Shown in pieces: positions 8,722-19,898 of a stretch of DNA of 64,000 nt (position 1 is its first letter; each line of letters opens with the position of its first letter). This stretch comes from Lachnospiraceae bacterium (GTDB taxonomy: Bacteria > Bacillota > Clostridia > Lachnospirales > Lachnospiraceae), in the NCBI GenBank assembly GCA_017936785.1, contig JAGBEV010000015.1, forward strand, positions 62,001-126,000, read 5' to 3'. The notes below the pieces were generated by a model. That model made no database searches and was not told where the DNA came from. It saw nothing but the letters and a program-made list of their open reading frames with translations. The position numbers and the translations under genes are program-made.

Positions 8722-9078
8722 ATGAAAAGTATGATGAATACACACCTGGGAAACATTGCAATAGATAGTGATGTAATTGCCAACTACGCAGGAAGCGTTG
8801 CCGTTGAGTGCTTCGGCATTGTTGGGATGGCCAGCGTTAATGTAAAGGATGGATTGGTAAGACTTTTAAAGCCCGACAGTTTATCCACCGGAATTTCCGT
8901 TATGATCCAGAATTCCGGCATAAGTATCGATTTTCACCTGATCGTTGCGTATGGGGTGAATATTCTTACTGTTTCAGATAATTTGATCAGCACTGTAAAA
9001 TACAAGGTTGAAGAATTTACAGGACTAAAAGTAGAAAAAGTCAACATCTTCGTTGAAGGTGTTCGAGTAATCGATTAA
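8722..9078 (+). CDS. Asp23/Gls24 (DUF322) family protein, YloU type
   Basis: 118 residues from ATG 8722; the upstream in-frame ATG at 8701 is rejected because GGGAGG lies between the two and is well spaced from 8722. The protein has the alternating beta/alpha Asp23 fold signature (GNIAIDSDVIANYAG, ECFGIVGM, VEKVNIFVEGVRV). It directly precedes fakA, matching Bacillus yloU-yloV. Family members are envelope-associated and stress-linked; the exact role is unclear. Confidence 0.88.
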   Translation: MKSMMNTHLGNIAIDSDVIANYAGSVAVECFGIVGMASVNVKDGLVRLLKPDSLSTGISVMIQNSGISIDFHLIVAYGVNILTVSDNLISTVKYKVEEFTGLKVEKVNIFVEGVRVID

Positions 9079-9091
9079 GGAGGATTTGATT

Positions 9092-10768
9092 GTGGCTGCA
9101 AATACCATCGACAACAGAATGCTTTGCAAAATGTTTTTGGCAGGAGCGAAGAGTCTGGAAGCCAATAAGGAGTATATCAATGAATTAAACGTTTTCCCGG
9201 TTCCTGACGGAGATACCGGAACGAACATGACAATGACCATTATGTCTGCTGCAAAGGAAGTTGCCGGACTGGATGAAAATACCGATATGAAGGTAATTGC
9301 CAAAGCAATTTCATCAGGTTCTTTAAGAGGCGCAAGAGGAAACTCCGGCGTTATCCTGTCACAGCTTTGCAGAGGTTTCTGCAAGGTCATCAGAGATGTG
9401 GAAGAAATCGACAAGGAAACCTTTTCCAGAGCATGTGAAAAGGCAGTGGAAAGCGCATATAAAGCAGTTATGAAGCCCAAGGAAGGTACCATATTAACAG
9501 TAGCAAAAGGGGCATGTGAAAAAGCACTGGATATGGCAGACGATCCGGACGCAGATCTGGATACCTGCATTGATGAAGTGATCACATATGCAAAAGAAGT
9601 TTTGGCAAAAACACCGGAAATGCTTCCCGTATTAAAGCAGGCAGGTGTAGTGGATTCCGGCGGACAGGGTCTGATCGAATTTTTATCCGGAGCACAAAAA
9701 GCATTCAGAGGCGAAGAAATAGATTTTACCATCAATACGTCCGCTGCAGCAACAGGCAAGGTCAAAGTGGACAGTCTTGCGGCTGATACTTCCGATATCA
9801 AATACGGCTATTGTACAGAATTTATCATTATGCTGGATAAGGTATTTAACATCAAGCATGAGATGGATTTTAAGGATTATCTGGAATCCATCGGTGATTC
9901 TATCGTAGTGGTTGCAGATGATGATATCGTCAAGGTCCATGTTCATACCAATGACCCCGGTCTTGCGATCCAGAGAGCCCTGACCTATGGCGCATTATCC
10001 AATATGAAGATCGATAACATGCGCCTGGAACATCAGGAAAAATTATTTAAAGAAGAGCAGATGAAAAATGCCGCTTCCGAAGAACAGCCTGTTTCTATGG
10101 AACATAAGGAAGTGGGATTTATTTCCGTTTCCATCGGAGACGGCTTAAATGCCATTTTTAAGGATCTGGGCGTTGACCGTATTATTGAAGGCGGTCAGAC
10201 TATGAACCCCAGCACGGATGATATATTAAATGCCATTGACAGTGTCAATGCGGATACGATCTTTGTATTCCCCAATAACAAAAATATCATTATGGCGGCA
10301 AATCAGGCAAAGACCATGGTGGAAGACAAGGAGATCATCGTAATCCCCACCAAAAATATTCCACAGGGAATTTCAGCCATCATCAGCTATGTGCCGGAAA
10401 TGTCACCTGCAGAAAACGAAGCCAACATGACTGAGGAAATCAACAATGTAGCAACAGGACAGGTAACTTACGCTGTCAGAGATACGGAAATCGACGGAAA
10501 GACCATTCATGAAAATGATATTATGGGTATCGGCGATCACGCCATGTTAGCTGTAGGTACAGATATTGCAGATACAACAGCGGATATGGTAGAACAGATG
10601 CTTGTTGATTCCGATGCAGAACTGATCAGCATTTATTATGGCGCTGATGTAACAGAGGAAGATGCAAGTGCTCTTTGCAACAGAATTGCAAAGGCACATC
10701 CTGATTGTGATGTAGAATTACAGTTTGGCGGTCAGCCTGTATATTATTATGTAGTTTCAGCAGAGTAG
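9092..10768 (+). CDS. fakA: DAK2-domain fatty acid kinase catalytic subunit (FakA/YloV family)
   Basis: About 558 residues. The N-terminal DAK2 ATP-binding domain has FPVPDGDTGTNM and GARGNSGVILSQ; a middle region and a C-terminal part follow (VGFISVSIGDGLNAIF onward). FakA phosphorylates fatty acids presented by a FakB/DegV lipid-binding protein; no fakB is in the window. GTG 9092 lies nine bases after AGGAGG and is preferred to TTG 9086, which is too close. Order asp23-fakA-recG is the same as in Bacillus yloU-yloV-recG. Confidence 0.9.
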   Translation: MAANTIDNRMLCKMFLAGAKSLEANKEYINELNVFPVPDGDTGTNMTMTIMSAAKEVAGLDENTDMKVIAKAISSGSLRGARGNSGVILSQLCRGFCKVIRDVEEIDKETFSRACEKAVESAYKAVMKPKEGTILTVAKGACEKALDMADDPDADLDTCIDEVITYAKEVLAKTPEMLPVLKQAGVVDSGGQGLIEFLSGAQKAFRGEEIDFTINTSAAATGKVKVDSLAADTSDIKYGYCTEFIIMLDKVFNIKHEMDFKDYLESIGDSIVVVADDDIVKVHVHTNDPGLAIQRALTYGALSNMKIDNMRLEHQEKLFKEEQMKNAASEEQPVSMEHKEVGFISVSIGDGLNAIFKDLGVDRIIEGGQTMNPSTDDILNAIDSVNADTIFVFPNNKNIIMAANQAKTMVEDKEIIVIPTKNIPQGISAIISYVPEMSPAENEANMTEEINNVATGQVTYAVRDTEIDGKTIHENDIMGIGDHAMLAVGTDIADTTADMVEQMLVDSDAELISIYYGADVTEEDASALCNRIAKAHPDCDVELQFGGQPVYYYVVSAE

Positions 10769-10773
10769 GAAAA

Positions 10774-12834
10774 ATGAATTTTAATACTAGCATGAAAGAG
10801 CTTAAGGGCATCGGTGATAAAAACGGTGCCCTTTTTCATAAACTGAATATTGATACGGTAGGAGATCTTCTGCAAAGATTTCCCAGAGCCTATGAAAGCT
10901 ATGGACAGCCGGTTTCATTAAATGCCGGGGCAGCTATGGAAAAAGCCGCCATAAAGGGCGAAATCGCAACTGTGCCGGTTCTGACCCGTGTAAAAGGATA
11001 TCAGATTCTCCGTTTTGTTGCCAGAGACCAGGAGGGGAATCCTTTTCATGTACGGATTTTTAATATGCCCTATTTAAAAAAGACTCTGGTTCCCGGAAAT
11101 CAATATGTATTTTACGGGAAAGTCATAACAGTGGCAGATCATCTGCAGATGGACCAGCCCAAAATGTACAAGCCCGGCAAATATCAGGAACTGACAAAAG
11201 GTTATACGCCCATTTATGTCTGTACAAAAGGACTTTCCAATGACACCATCCGCAAATATGTCGCCATGGGACTGAGGGAAACGAAAAGCACCCTTTCCGA
11301 TCCCATACCCGAAGAAATTATTTGCAAGAGAGGATTTCCCCATTACGGAGAAACTCTGGAAACCATACATAATCCGGAATCCATGGATGCGCTCTATGGT
11401 GCAAAAAAGAGAATCGCTTATGAAGAATTTTTTTATTTTCTCTTATCAACAAGGCAGAATCAGACCCATTCCCTTTTGAAAACAGAGGAGAACCGGTTTA
11501 TTCCCTGCGCCCAGACAAACCGTTTGATGGAAGCCCTTCCTTTTTCTCTTACAGCTTCCCAGCAAAAGGCATGGAAGGAAATAGAGGATGATCTGTACAG
11601 CGGAACGATCTGTAACCGCCTTCTTCAGGGAGATGTTGGCTGTGGTAAGACCATGATCGCAGTACTTGCGCTCCTTAGCTGTGTCAGCAATGGCAAACAG
11701 GGAGCCTTTATGGCACCTACAGAGGTTCTCGCCACCCAGCATTTTAAATTGATAGAGGAAATGACGAGAGAGTATGATCTGCCCTTCCGTCCGGTTTTGC
11801 TGACCGGAAGCATCGGTGCAAAGGACAAAAGAGCTGCTTACGAAGAAATTGCCTCAGGAAGTAAAAATCTGGTCATCGGAACCCATGCCCTTTTAGAAGA
11901 AGGTGTACGGTTCCAAAATCTGGGACTGGCAGTAACTGATGAACAGCATCGTTTCGGTGTCAGACAAAGGACCGTATTAACAGGAAAGGGAAAGGATGTC
12001 CATACTATCGTCATGTCAGCCACCCCCATTCCCCGTTCCCTTGCCATGATCTTGTACGGCGGGCTGTCCGTATCAACTATTCCTGAACTGCCAAGTAACC
12101 GTATTCCTATTAAAAACGCTGTAGTGGATACCCGGTACCGCCAGACTGCCTATAAATTTATGAAAGATGAGATCGCAAAAGGCAGACAGGTCTATATCAT
12201 CTGCCCTATGGTGGAGTCCGGTATTATGGAAGAACTGGAAAATGTAGAAGATTACAGTGAAAAGTTGAAAAATGTATTTGACGATACCATTCGTATTGTT
12301 ACTCTCCACGGCAAAATGAAGGGGGCGGAAAAAAACCGGATCATGGAAGAATTTTCAGCAGGCAATTATGATATTCTGGTTTCCACAACAGTAATCGAGG
12401 TAGGGATCAACGTTCCAAATGCCACGGTCATGATGATCGAAAATGCTGAGCGTTTCGGTCTTGCGGCACTTCACCAGCTCCGGGGAAGGGTAGGAAGAGG
12501 AAGCCATCAGTCTTATTGCATCTTTGTGGATTCTACAGGCAATGATAAAAGCAAAAAACGGCTGGAAATCCTGGGGAAAACCAATGACGGCTTTGAGATC
12601 GCCAATGCCGATCTGAAAATGCGCGGTCCCGGCGAAATGTCCGGCACCCTCCAAAGCGGTGATACCGGCTTTGTTTACGCCGACATCTATGATGATGCAG
12701 ATATGTTATATCTTGCCAATGAGGATGTAGAGGGGATCTTAAAGGAAGATCCTGACCTGGAAAGCCCCTGTCATGCACTTTTAAAAGAAAAATGGCAGGA
12801 TGTTATGAAAAACGGTTATCTGCATACCATATAA
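10774..12834 (+). CDS. recG: ATP-dependent DNA helicase RecG
   Basis: 686 residues, normal family length. N-terminal wedge/OB domain, then SF2 helicase core: Walker A GDVGCGKT, motif II TDEQHRFGVRQR, motif III SATPIPRSLA, and motif VI QLRGRVGRG, with the TRG motif region after it. RecG reverses stalled forks and branch-migrates Holliday junctions. Start 6 bases after the fakA stop, so co-transcribed. Confidence 0.97.
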   Translation: MNFNTSMKELKGIGDKNGALFHKLNIDTVGDLLQRFPRAYESYGQPVSLNAGAAMEKAAIKGEIATVPVLTRVKGYQILRFVARDQEGNPFHVRIFNMPYLKKTLVPGNQYVFYGKVITVADHLQMDQPKMYKPGKYQELTKGYTPIYVCTKGLSNDTIRKYVAMGLRETKSTLSDPIPEEIICKRGFPHYGETLETIHNPESMDALYGAKKRIAYEEFFYFLLSTRQNQTHSLLKTEENRFIPCAQTNRLMEALPFSLTASQQKAWKEIEDDLYSGTICNRLLQGDVGCGKTMIAVLALLSCVSNGKQGAFMAPTEVLATQHFKLIEEMTREYDLPFRPVLLTGSIGAKDKRAAYEEIASGSKNLVIGTHALLEEGVRFQNLGLAVTDEQHRFGVRQRTVLTGKGKDVHTIVMSATPIPRSLAMILYGGLSVSTIPELPSNRIPIKNAVVDTRYRQTAYKFMKDEIAKGRQVYIICPMVESGIMEELENVEDYSEKLKNVFDDTIRIVTLHGKMKGAEKNRIMEEFSAGNYDILVSTTVIEVGINVPNATVMMIENAERFGLAALHQLRGRVGRGSHQSYCIFVDSTGNDKSKKRLEILGKTNDGFEIANADLKMRGPGEMSGTLQSGDTGFVYADIYDDADMLYLANEDVEGILKEDPDLESPCHALLKEKWQDVMKNGYLHTI

Positions 12835-12845
12835 TGTATTTGTGT

Positions 12846-12873
12846 TTGAAAATTTTGCTAATTATGGTATAAT
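12846..12873 (+). promoter_or_regulatory. Promoter for the topoisomerase operon
   Basis: TTGAAA, 16-base spacer, TATAAT, followed by about 120 bases of leader before the topoisomerase B start. The leader holds short inverted repeats around GGCG/CGCC but no recognised riboswitch. Confidence 0.75.
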
Positions 12874-12993
12874 GTTCACGTTGGCAACAAGCCATGGGAA
12901 ATCCCGCTGTATGGCGGAGTAAATTCTCATACGCCAGCAGCGCCGTGCATTGGCGCAGTTATATTCAAAAGAACGAATGGAGTTGTAAAAATC

Positions 12994-14916
12994 ATGGCAA
13001 AGACTACAGATTACGATGCTTCCAGCATAAAAGTCCTGGAAGGCTTAGAAGCGGTCCGGGTCCGTCCCGGAATGTACATCGGCAGCGTTTCCACCAAAGG
13101 TCTAAACCATTTAATTTATGAAATCGTAGATAACTCAGTAGATGAGCATTTAGCCGGATATTGTTCCCACATTAAAGTGTGCCTGGAAAAAGACGGTTCT
13201 GCCACAATCAGCGACAATGGCAGGGGTATTCCCGTGGAAATGCACGAAAAGGGCATCAGCGCAGAACGTCTGGTATTCACCACCTTACATGCCGGCGGCA
13301 AATTTGATGATTCCGCATATAAGACAAGCGGCGGCTTACATGGTGTAGGTTCCTCGGTTGTCAATGCTTTGTCCTCTTATTTAACAGTCCGTATTTCCAG
13401 AAACGGACACATTTATGAAGATAAATATGAAAGAGGGATTCCCGTTCAGGAGCTGGAGAACGGACTTCTTCCTGTAGTAGGAAAGACCAAAGAAACGGGA
13501 ACTACCATTAACTTCCTTCCTGATGATGAAATCTTTGACCGTACATGGTTTAAAGCGGATGATGTAAAAAGCAGACTTCACGAAACTGCTTATCTGAATC
13601 CTGAGCTGACCATTGAATTTGAAGACCGCAGGGGAGAAGAAGTGGATGCGGAGGTTTTCCATGAACCGGAAGGCATTATAGGCTTTGTAAAAGCAATGAA
13701 TGGTTCCAAGGAAGCTGTCAGCGATGTGATCTATTTCAAAGGCGAAGCGGAAGGGATTTCTGTGGAATGTGCTTTCCAGTATGTCAATGAATTCCATGAA
13801 AATGTCATGGGCTTTTGTAATAATATCCACAATGCAGAAGGCGGCACCCATATTACGGGCTTTAAGTCTTCGTTTACCAACGTGATCAACTCCTATGCGA
13901 GAGAGTTAAATATATTAAAGGAAAAAGACCAGAACTTTACCGGTGCCGATGTACGTAACGGCATGACCGCCATTATATCCATCAAGCATCCCGATCCCCG
14001 TTTTGAAGGACAGACCAAGACAAAACTGGACAATCAGGATGCGGCAAAGGTTGTGAGCAAGGTAACAGGAGACGAGGTTGTCAGATTTTTTGACAGGAAC
14101 CTGGAAACCTTAAAATCCGTTATCGGCTGTGCGGAAAAAGCGGCAAAGATCCGCAAGTCAGAGGAAAAGGCAAAGACAAATATGTTGACTAAGCAGAAAT
14201 TTTCCTTTGATTCCAATGGAAAGCTTGCCAACTGTGAATCCAGAGATGCGGAAAAATGTGAAATCTTCATCGTAGAGGGTGATTCCGCCGGCGGTTCCGC
14301 AAAGACTGCAAGAAACCGTAAATATCAGGCAATCCTGCCCATCAGGGGTAAGATTCTCAATGTGGAAAAAGCAAGTATGGACAAGGTATTGGCAAATGCG
14401 GAGATCAAGACCATGATCAACGCTTTCGGCTGCGGCTTTTCCGAAGGCTACGGCAATGATTTTGACATTACCAAGCTGCGTTATGATAAGATCATCATTA
14501 TGGCAGATGCGGATGTGGATGGCGCACATATTTCCACCCTGTTACTGACTTTGTTTTACAGATTCATGCCGGAACTGATCAGTTCGGGACATGTTTATAT
14601 TGCCATGCCGCCTTTATATAAGGCAATGCCTTCTAAGGGCAGGGAAGAATATTTATATGACGACAAGGCGTTGGAAAAATACCGCAAGACTCACAAAGGT
14701 CCCTTTACCTTACAGCGATACAAAGGTCTTGGAGAAATGGATGCCGAGCAGTTGTGGGAAACGACCTTAAATCCTGAAACCAGAAAACTCAAACTGGTGG
14801 AGATCGATGACAATTTCCAGGCGGACAAGATCACGGAAATGCTCATGGGAACGGAAGTTCCGCCCAGAAAGAAATATATTTACGAACATGCAAATGAAGC
14901 TTTGCTTGACATTTAA
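12994..14916 (+). CDS. Type II topoisomerase subunit B (ParE/GyrB)
   Basis: 640 residues. GHKL ATPase motifs: EIVDNSVDE, DNGRGIPV, GGLHGVGSSVVNAL. TOPRIM region: FIVEGDSAGGSAK and MADADVDGAHI; C-terminal PTLYK-like PPLYKAMP and RYKGLGEMDAEQLWETT. With the following A subunit it forms a DNA-cleaving topoisomerase. It lies beside recG and rsmD-coaD, not beside dnaA/recF, which favours a topoisomerase IV-like or second gyrase-like pair; sequence alone does not settle it. Confidence 0.9.
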   Translation: MAKTTDYDASSIKVLEGLEAVRVRPGMYIGSVSTKGLNHLIYEIVDNSVDEHLAGYCSHIKVCLEKDGSATISDNGRGIPVEMHEKGISAERLVFTTLHAGGKFDDSAYKTSGGLHGVGSSVVNALSSYLTVRISRNGHIYEDKYERGIPVQELENGLLPVVGKTKETGTTINFLPDDEIFDRTWFKADDVKSRLHETAYLNPELTIEFEDRRGEEVDAEVFHEPEGIIGFVKAMNGSKEAVSDVIYFKGEAEGISVECAFQYVNEFHENVMGFCNNIHNAEGGTHITGFKSSFTNVINSYARELNILKEKDQNFTGADVRNGMTAIISIKHPDPRFEGQTKTKLDNQDAAKVVSKVTGDEVVRFFDRNLETLKSVIGCAEKAAKIRKSEEKAKTNMLTKQKFSFDSNGKLANCESRDAEKCEIFIVEGDSAGGSAKTARNRKYQAILPIRGKILNVEKASMDKVLANAEIKTMINAFGCGFSEGYGNDFDITKLRYDKIIIMADADVDGAHISTLLLTLFYRFMPELISSGHVYIAMPPLYKAMPSKGREEYLYDDKALEKYRKTHKGPFTLQRYKGLGEMDAEQLWETTLNPETRKLKLVEIDDNFQADKITEMLMGTEVPPRKKYIYEHANEALLDI

Positions 14917-14927
14917 GGGAGGCAGCC

Positions 14928-17174
14928 ATGAAGGAAACCAATGAAACAATTATAAGAACCGAATATTCGGAAGTCATGGAACAATCCTATATCGACTATG
15001 CCATGAGCGTTATCATTGCCAGAGCGCTTCCTGATGTAAGAGACGGTTTGAAACCGGTACAGAGACGTACCCTGTATGATATGCATGAACTGGGGATTCG
15101 TTACGATAAGCCTTATAGAAAATGCGCCCGTATCGTAGGTGATACCATGGGTAAATATCATCCCCATGGGGACAGCTCCATATACGAAGCGCTGGTGGTC
15201 ATGGCACAGGATTTCAAAAAAGGGCTTCCTCTTGTAGACGGCCACGGCAATTTCGGCTCCATTGAAGGTGACAGCGCTGCGGCAATGCGTTATACGGAAG
15301 CAAGGCTTGCAAAAGTAACCCAGGAGGCATATTTATCCGATCTGGATAAGGATGTGGTAGATTTTGTTCCCAACTTCGATGAAACGGAAAAGGAACCCAG
15401 CGTGCTTCCTGTTAAAATCCCCAATATCCTGGTAAACGGGGCGGAAGGTATTGCTGTCGGTATGGCTACCAGCATTCCCCCTCACAATGTAGGAGAAGTC
15501 ATTGAAGGCTTAAAGGCATATATGCAGGACCCCACACTTACTACAAGGGAACTGATGAAGTATGTAAAGGGACCTGATTTTCCCACAGGCGGCATTGTCT
15601 GCAATAAGGACGAGCTTTTAAACATTTATGAAACCGGTGTGGGCAAGATCAAGCTCCGTGGCAAAGTAGATGTGGAAAAAGGGAAAAACGGTCACGTAAA
15701 TATCGTGATTTCTGAAATCCCTTATACTATGGTAGGCGCCAACATTTCCAAGTTTTTAATGGATGTAGCTTCTTTGGCGGAAACCAAAAAGACCAATGAT
15801 ATCGTGGATATTACCAACCAGTCCGGCAAAGAAGGCATTCGTATTGTTATTGAATGTAAGAGAGATACGGATACGGAGCAGTTTATCAATATGCTCTACA
15901 AAAAGACCAAGCTGGAGGATACCTTCGGCGTCAATATGTTAGCAGTTGCGAATGGAAGGCCGGAGACCTTAAGTCTTGCCCAGATTTTCAAACATTGCGC
16001 GGATTTTCAGTTTGAGGTTTCTACCAGAAAATACCAAAACCTGTTAAATAAAGAACAGGAAAAACGGGAAATTCAGGAAGGTCTGATCAAGGCATGCAAT
16101 CTGATCGATCTGATCATAGAGATTTTAAGAGGTTCCAAAGACAGGAACATGGCAAAGGAATGTCTGGTTCACGGTGTTGTGGATGACATTAAGTTTAAAT
16201 CCAAGGAATCCAAGGTTATGGCAGCTCAGCTTTTGTTTACGGAAAAGCAGGCAAATGCCATTTTGGAAATGAGACTTTACAAACTGATCGGTCTGGAGAT
16301 CAATGCCCTGATCAAAGAGCATGAGGATACCATGGCAAATATCTATCGTTATGAAGATATTCTGGCAAGCCATTCCTCCATGACCCAGGTGTTGATCCAG
16401 GAATTGGACAGCTTTAAGAAAGAATTTTCCTCTAAGCGCAAAACGGAAATTACCAATGCCGAGGAAGCTGTCTATGTAGAAAAGAAAATGGAAGAAATGG
16501 ATGTTTACTTCCTTATGGACCGTTTCGGCTATGCAAGATGTATTGACGCTGCAACCTTTGAGAGAAATAAGGAAACGGCACTTGTGGAAAACCGCTATGT
16601 ATTTTTATGTAAAAATACCGGAAAGGTCTGCATCTTTACGGCACAGGGTCAGATGCATACCATTAAAGTGGCAGATGTTCCCTTTGGAAAGTTCCGTGAC
16701 AAGGGAGTGCCTGTGGATAATATCAGCAACTTCCAGTCAGAGAAGGAAAATATTGTATTTGCCTGCTCACAAAGCGATGTAAACTTGTACCGTATCATAT
16801 TCGTTACCAGACAGTCCATGTGTAAGATCGTAGACGGCGGAGAGTTTGATGTGGCAAAGAGAACAGTGGCTTCCACTAAGCTTTCAGAGGATGACGAAGT
16901 TGTCAGCGTACAGATGCTTATTGACAAGCGCAATGTGGTCATGCAGACAAAGGACGGCTATTTCTTAAGATTCCCCATTGAGGAAATTCCTGAAAAGAAA
17001 AAAAGCGCTGTAGGTGTCCGGGGAATGAAACTAAATGCCGGAGACTATGTGGAGAACGTTTATTATACCCAAAATGCCGTGGAATGTATCATTGAATATA
17101 AAGAAAAACAATTAGAATTAAACAAGATTAAACTGGGCAAACGTGACAGCAAAGGAACAAAGGTCCGTGTTTAA
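14928..17174 (+). CDS. Type II topoisomerase subunit A (ParC/GyrA)
   Basis: 748 residues. Breakage-reunion domain with [25 protein letters not shown] and the catalytic Tyr in [10 protein letters not shown]. The C-terminal beta-pinwheel is degenerate and I see no GyrA box (QRRGGKG), so supercoiling activity is doubtful and a ParC-like decatenase is more likely. Eleven bases after the B subunit, with GGGAGG before its ATG; the two form one operon. The quinolone region keeps Asp-Ser ([10 protein letters not shown]). Confidence 0.9.
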   Translation: MKETNETIIRTEYSEVMEQSYIDYAMSVIIARALPDVRDGLKPVQRRTLYDMHELGIRYDKPYRKCARIVGDTMGKYHPHGDSSIYEALVVMAQDFKKGLPLVDGHGNFGSIEGDSAAAMRYTEARLAKVTQEAYLSDLDKDVVDFVPNFDETEKEPSVLPVKIPNILVNGAEGIAVGMATSIPPHNVGEVIEGLKAYMQDPTLTTRELMKYVKGPDFPTGGIVCNKDELLNIYETGVGKIKLRGKVDVEKGKNGHVNIVISEIPYTMVGANISKFLMDVASLAETKKTNDIVDITNQSGKEGIRIVIECKRDTDTEQFINMLYKKTKLEDTFGVNMLAVANGRPETLSLAQIFKHCADFQFEVSTRKYQNLLNKEQEKREIQEGLIKACNLIDLIIEILRGSKDRNMAKECLVHGVVDDIKFKSKESKVMAAQLLFTEKQANAILEMRLYKLIGLEINALIKEHEDTMANIYRYEDILASHSSMTQVLIQELDSFKKEFSSKRKTEITNAEEAVYVEKKMEEMDVYFLMDRFGYARCIDAATFERNKETALVENRYVFLCKNTGKVCIFTAQGQMHTIKVADVPFGKFRDKGVPVDNISNFQSEKENIVFACSQSDVNLYRIIFVTRQSMCKIVDGGEFDVAKRTVASTKLSEDDEVVSVQMLIDKRNVVMQTKDGYFLRFPIEEIPEKKKSAVGVRGMKLNAGDYVENVYYTQNAVECIIEYKEKQLELNKIKLGKRDSKGTKVRV

Positions 17175-17189
17175 TGGTTTGGAGTAGAT

Positions 17190-17744
17190 ATGAGAGTCAT
17201 TGCAGGAACTGCCAGAAGTCTGAAATTAGTTACCCCGGAAGGGATGGATACAAGACCTACCACCGATAGGATCAAAGAAACACTCTTCAATATGATACAG
17301 TTTGATATTCAGGGAGCCTGTTTTCTGGATCTATTTGCAGGCAGCGGCGGCATCGGGATCGAAGCCTTAAGCCGTGGTGCAGAAGAAGCCGTTTTTGTGG
17401 ATAACGGAAGAGAAGCATATGACTGCATTATGGAAAATCTGAAGCATACAAAGCTGGAATCTTTGGCGTCTGTTTATAAACAGGATGTATTTGTAGCTAT
17501 GACTACCATGGAATATAACAAAAAATTCGACGTGGTATTTATGGACCCACCCTATCATAAAGAATTGGAACAAAGGGTTCTGGAATATTTTACCACCTCA
17601 TCTTTGGTGGATCAGGATTCCCTGATCATTTTTGAGGCAGCCCTGGATACGGATCTGGGATTTCTTGACAAACTGCCCTATGAAGTAGTAAAAGTAAAAC
17701 AATATAAGACCAATATGCACGTATTTGTAAAAAGGAGAAATTAG
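17190..17744 (+). CDS. rsmD: 16S rRNA (guanine966-N2)-methyltransferase RsmD
   Basis: 184 residues. Start [16 protein letters not shown]-binding [19 protein letters not shown] and catalytic DPPY ([11 protein letters not shown]) are diagnostic. Methylates G966 of 16S rRNA. The order rsmD-coaD-ylbJ matches ylbH-ylbI-ylbJ in Bacillus. Confidence 0.95.
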   Translation: MRVIAGTARSLKLVTPEGMDTRPTTDRIKETLFNMIQFDIQGACFLDLFAGSGGIGIEALSRGAEEAVFVDNGREAYDCIMENLKHTKLESLASVYKQDVFVAMTTMEYNKKFDVVFMDPPYHKELEQRVLEYFTTSSLVDQDSLIIFEAALDTDLGFLDKLPYEVVKVKQYKTNMHVFVKRRN

Positions 17745-17746
17745 CA

Positions 17747-18229
17747 ATGAAAGCAGCAATTTACCCCGGGAGTTTTGATCCGGTTACTTACGGTCATTTG
17801 GATGTAATCCGCAGATCCGCTAATATTTTTGATGAATTAACAGTAAGTGTATTGAATAATGTTGGGAAGTCTGCATTGTTTTCTGTGGAAGAACGTGTTA
17901 AAATGCTAGAAGAAGCCACAAAGGATCTGCCTAATGTAAAAATTGATTCTTTCAGCGGACTTTTGATTGATTATGCAAAAGAAAAAGATGTACATGTTGT
18001 TGTGAGAGGATTGCGGGCTATTACTGATTTTGAATATGAATTACAGATAGCCCAGACCAACCATAAGCTGTCAAACGGCGAACTGGACACCATGTTTTTG
18101 ACCACAGCTTTGGAATATGCTTATTTAAGTTCTTCCAGTGTAAAGGAAATTGCATATTTTAATGGGGATGTTTCTCCTTGTGTACCGGATTTCGTGGCAA
18201 AGGAACTGTATGGTAAATTTCATAAATAA
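17747..18229 (+). CDS. coaD: Phosphopantetheine adenylyltransferase
   Basis: 160 residues, full length. Nucleotidyltransferase motif [12 protein letters not shown] with the TxGH-type site, [12 protein letters not shown], and C-terminal [11 protein letters not shown]. Fourth step of coenzyme A synthesis. Two bases after rsmD, with AGGAGA upstream. Confidence 0.97.
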   Translation: MKAAIYPGSFDPVTYGHLDVIRRSANIFDELTVSVLNNVGKSALFSVEERVKMLEEATKDLPNVKIDSFSGLLIDYAKEKDVHVVVRGLRAITDFEYELQIAQTNHKLSNGELDTMFLTTALEYAYLSSSSVKEIAYFNGDVSPCVPDFVAKELYGKFHK

Positions 18230-18247
18230 TTGTGTAAGGAGAGTATT

Positions 18248-18859
18248 ATGAGCAGCAGAATTGAACAACTGATCGATGAAATCGAAGATTATATTGACAA
18301 TTGCAAACCTCATCCTTTTAATAACAATAAAATCATTGTAAATAAAGAGGAAATTGATGAGCTTTTACGGGATCTTCGTATGAAAACTCCTGATGAGATC
18401 AAGCGCTATCAAAAGATCATCAGCAATAAAGAAGCGATCTTAAATGATGCCAGGGAAAAAGCGGAAGCATTGATCAACGAAGCAACGGTACATACTACGG
18501 AACTGATCAATGAACAGGAGATCATGCGCCAGGCTTATGAACAGGCGCAGGAAATCGTGGAGCTTGCTTCCAAACAGGCACAGGAAATCCTTGATAATGC
18601 CACAATGGAAGCCAACCAGGTAAAGGCATCCGCCATTCAGTATACGGACGATATGCTTGCCCAGGTGGAAAATATTTTAAGCCATTCCATGGATATTTCT
18701 GCTGCTAAGTATGAAAGCCTTTTAAATTCCCTGACGGATTGCTACAATATTGTAACTGCAAACCGTGCAGAGCTGTATCCGGTGGAAGCCATGGCTGAGG
18801 AAGAAGCCCTGGAACAGGAAAGCGAGGCTGACCATAAGGACGGAATCGATCTGATCTAG
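18248..18859 (+). CDS. Coiled-coil protein (ATP synthase subunit B/DivIVA-like)
   Basis: 203 residues from ATG 18248, which follows AAGGAGAG. Residues 55-140 are continuous amphipathic helix with heptads (EAILNDAREKAEALINEA...QAYEQAQEIVELASKQAQEIL), and the C-terminus is acidic. No membrane segment. Found after coaD in many Clostridia in my recollection; probably structural or scaffold. No enzyme motif is seen. Confidence 0.7.
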   Translation: MSSRIEQLIDEIEDYIDNCKPHPFNNNKIIVNKEEIDELLRDLRMKTPDEIKRYQKIISNKEAILNDAREKAEALINEATVHTTELINEQEIMRQAYEQAQEIVELASKQAQEILDNATMEANQVKASAIQYTDDMLAQVENILSHSMDISAAKYESLLNSLTDCYNIVTANRAELYPVEAMAEEEALEQESEADHKDGIDLI

Positions 18860-18863
18860 GCTT

Positions 18864-19820
18864 TCAGATAAAGGTCATATATAAGTATAATGTAATGCTG
18901 ACAATGCTGCACAGGATAAACTTGTGCAGCATATATTTTTGTTTGGACAGCCCGGAATGCCCCAGAATATGGAAGGTCTGCAGATGGCAGGACATTCCCG
19001 TAAATGCCAGAGAAGCATGGGCACAGGCAAAAGCGGCATCTGCGGGAAGATTTAAGCTGCGGATTGCCAAAAGCCCACCTGAAATCTCCAGCAGATTATG
19101 AAACAGGGCGCTGATATGGTCATTAGATGCAAATAGTATTTTGGGTATCATAACTAACAGGTTGCATAGGATCATGTAGCCTCCCAGCATGGCGATTTGG
19201 GAAAGCCCGTTATTGATGCTTGTATCCATAACTGTCAGAAAGGATTTTTTTTGGCCGGCATTTACGCCTTTTGACGTTTTACCGGGAACTGATGATTGCC
19301 AGGGCAGATGCTTATACAGAGTATATCTCAGGAGTATTCCGTATATCAGGGGAATGGCATATAAAAAAAGCAGACCTTTCCATACAACAATCCCATCATA
19401 GATATTTCCGAAAACAAAAGATAAAAAATAAACGGGACCTATATTGTTGGTAAAGGTAAGGAGATATTCCGCTTCATCCTTTGTGATCTTACCTTCTTCA
19501 TATTCCATGGATGCCGCCTTTGCGCCCATGGGAAATCCGCATAGAAAGCCCATGACAAGTACATAGATTCCCGCATCGCTGATACGGTAGATCATTTTTA
19601 AAACTCCCCCTATGGGTTTTATAAGAATCTCATCCAGCCCCAGCTGGATCAGCATGGAAGAAATGATCATAAAAGGAAGTAGGGAGGGAATCATCTGCTC
19701 AAACCAGACGCTTAATCCCAAAAAGGCATATTCCTTTGCCTGGGCAGAAAAGCGCAGGATAAATAAAAGAAGAATTCCAAACATAACTGTCAGTATGATG
19801 TTTTTTCTAAAATTTTTCAT
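18864..19820 (-). CDS. ylbJ: Sporulation integral membrane protein YlbJ
   Basis: 318 residues with about eight hydrophobic segments. It has two halves related to nucleoside-recognition/gate domains (WFEQMIPSLLPFMIISSMLIQLG; FLCGFPMGAKAAS), as in YlbJ of Bacillus, a sigma-E-dependent spore cortex protein. Here it is inverted relative to rsmD-coaD and convergent with the coiled-coil gene, unlike Bacillus. Its presence supports a sporulating ancestor. Confidence 0.85.
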   Translation of the reverse strand: MKNFRKNIILTVMFGILLLFILRFSAQAKEYAFLGLSVWFEQMIPSLLPFMIISSMLIQLGLDEILIKPIGGVLKMIYRISDAGIYVLVMGFLCGFPMGAKAASMEYEEGKITKDEAEYLLTFTNNIGPVYFLSFVFGNIYDGIVVWKGLLFLYAIPLIYGILLRYTLYKHLPWQSSVPGKTSKGVNAGQKKSFLTVMDTSINNGLSQIAMLGGYMILCNLLVMIPKILFASNDHISALFHNLLEISGGLLAIRSLNLPADAAFACAHASLAFTGMSCHLQTFHILGHSGLSKQKYMLHKFILCSIVSITLYLYMTFI

Positions 19821-19898
19821 AAAAACACCCGAACATCAGGAAAATAGTGTATACTTAAACATATTAAAAATATTTTTATTTCATGCAGGAAAAGGCTT

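Noticed and set aside
9025..9801. 258-residue - strand frame opposite fakA
   Set aside because: Serine/alanine-rich shadow of a well-supported gene, without a ribosome site.
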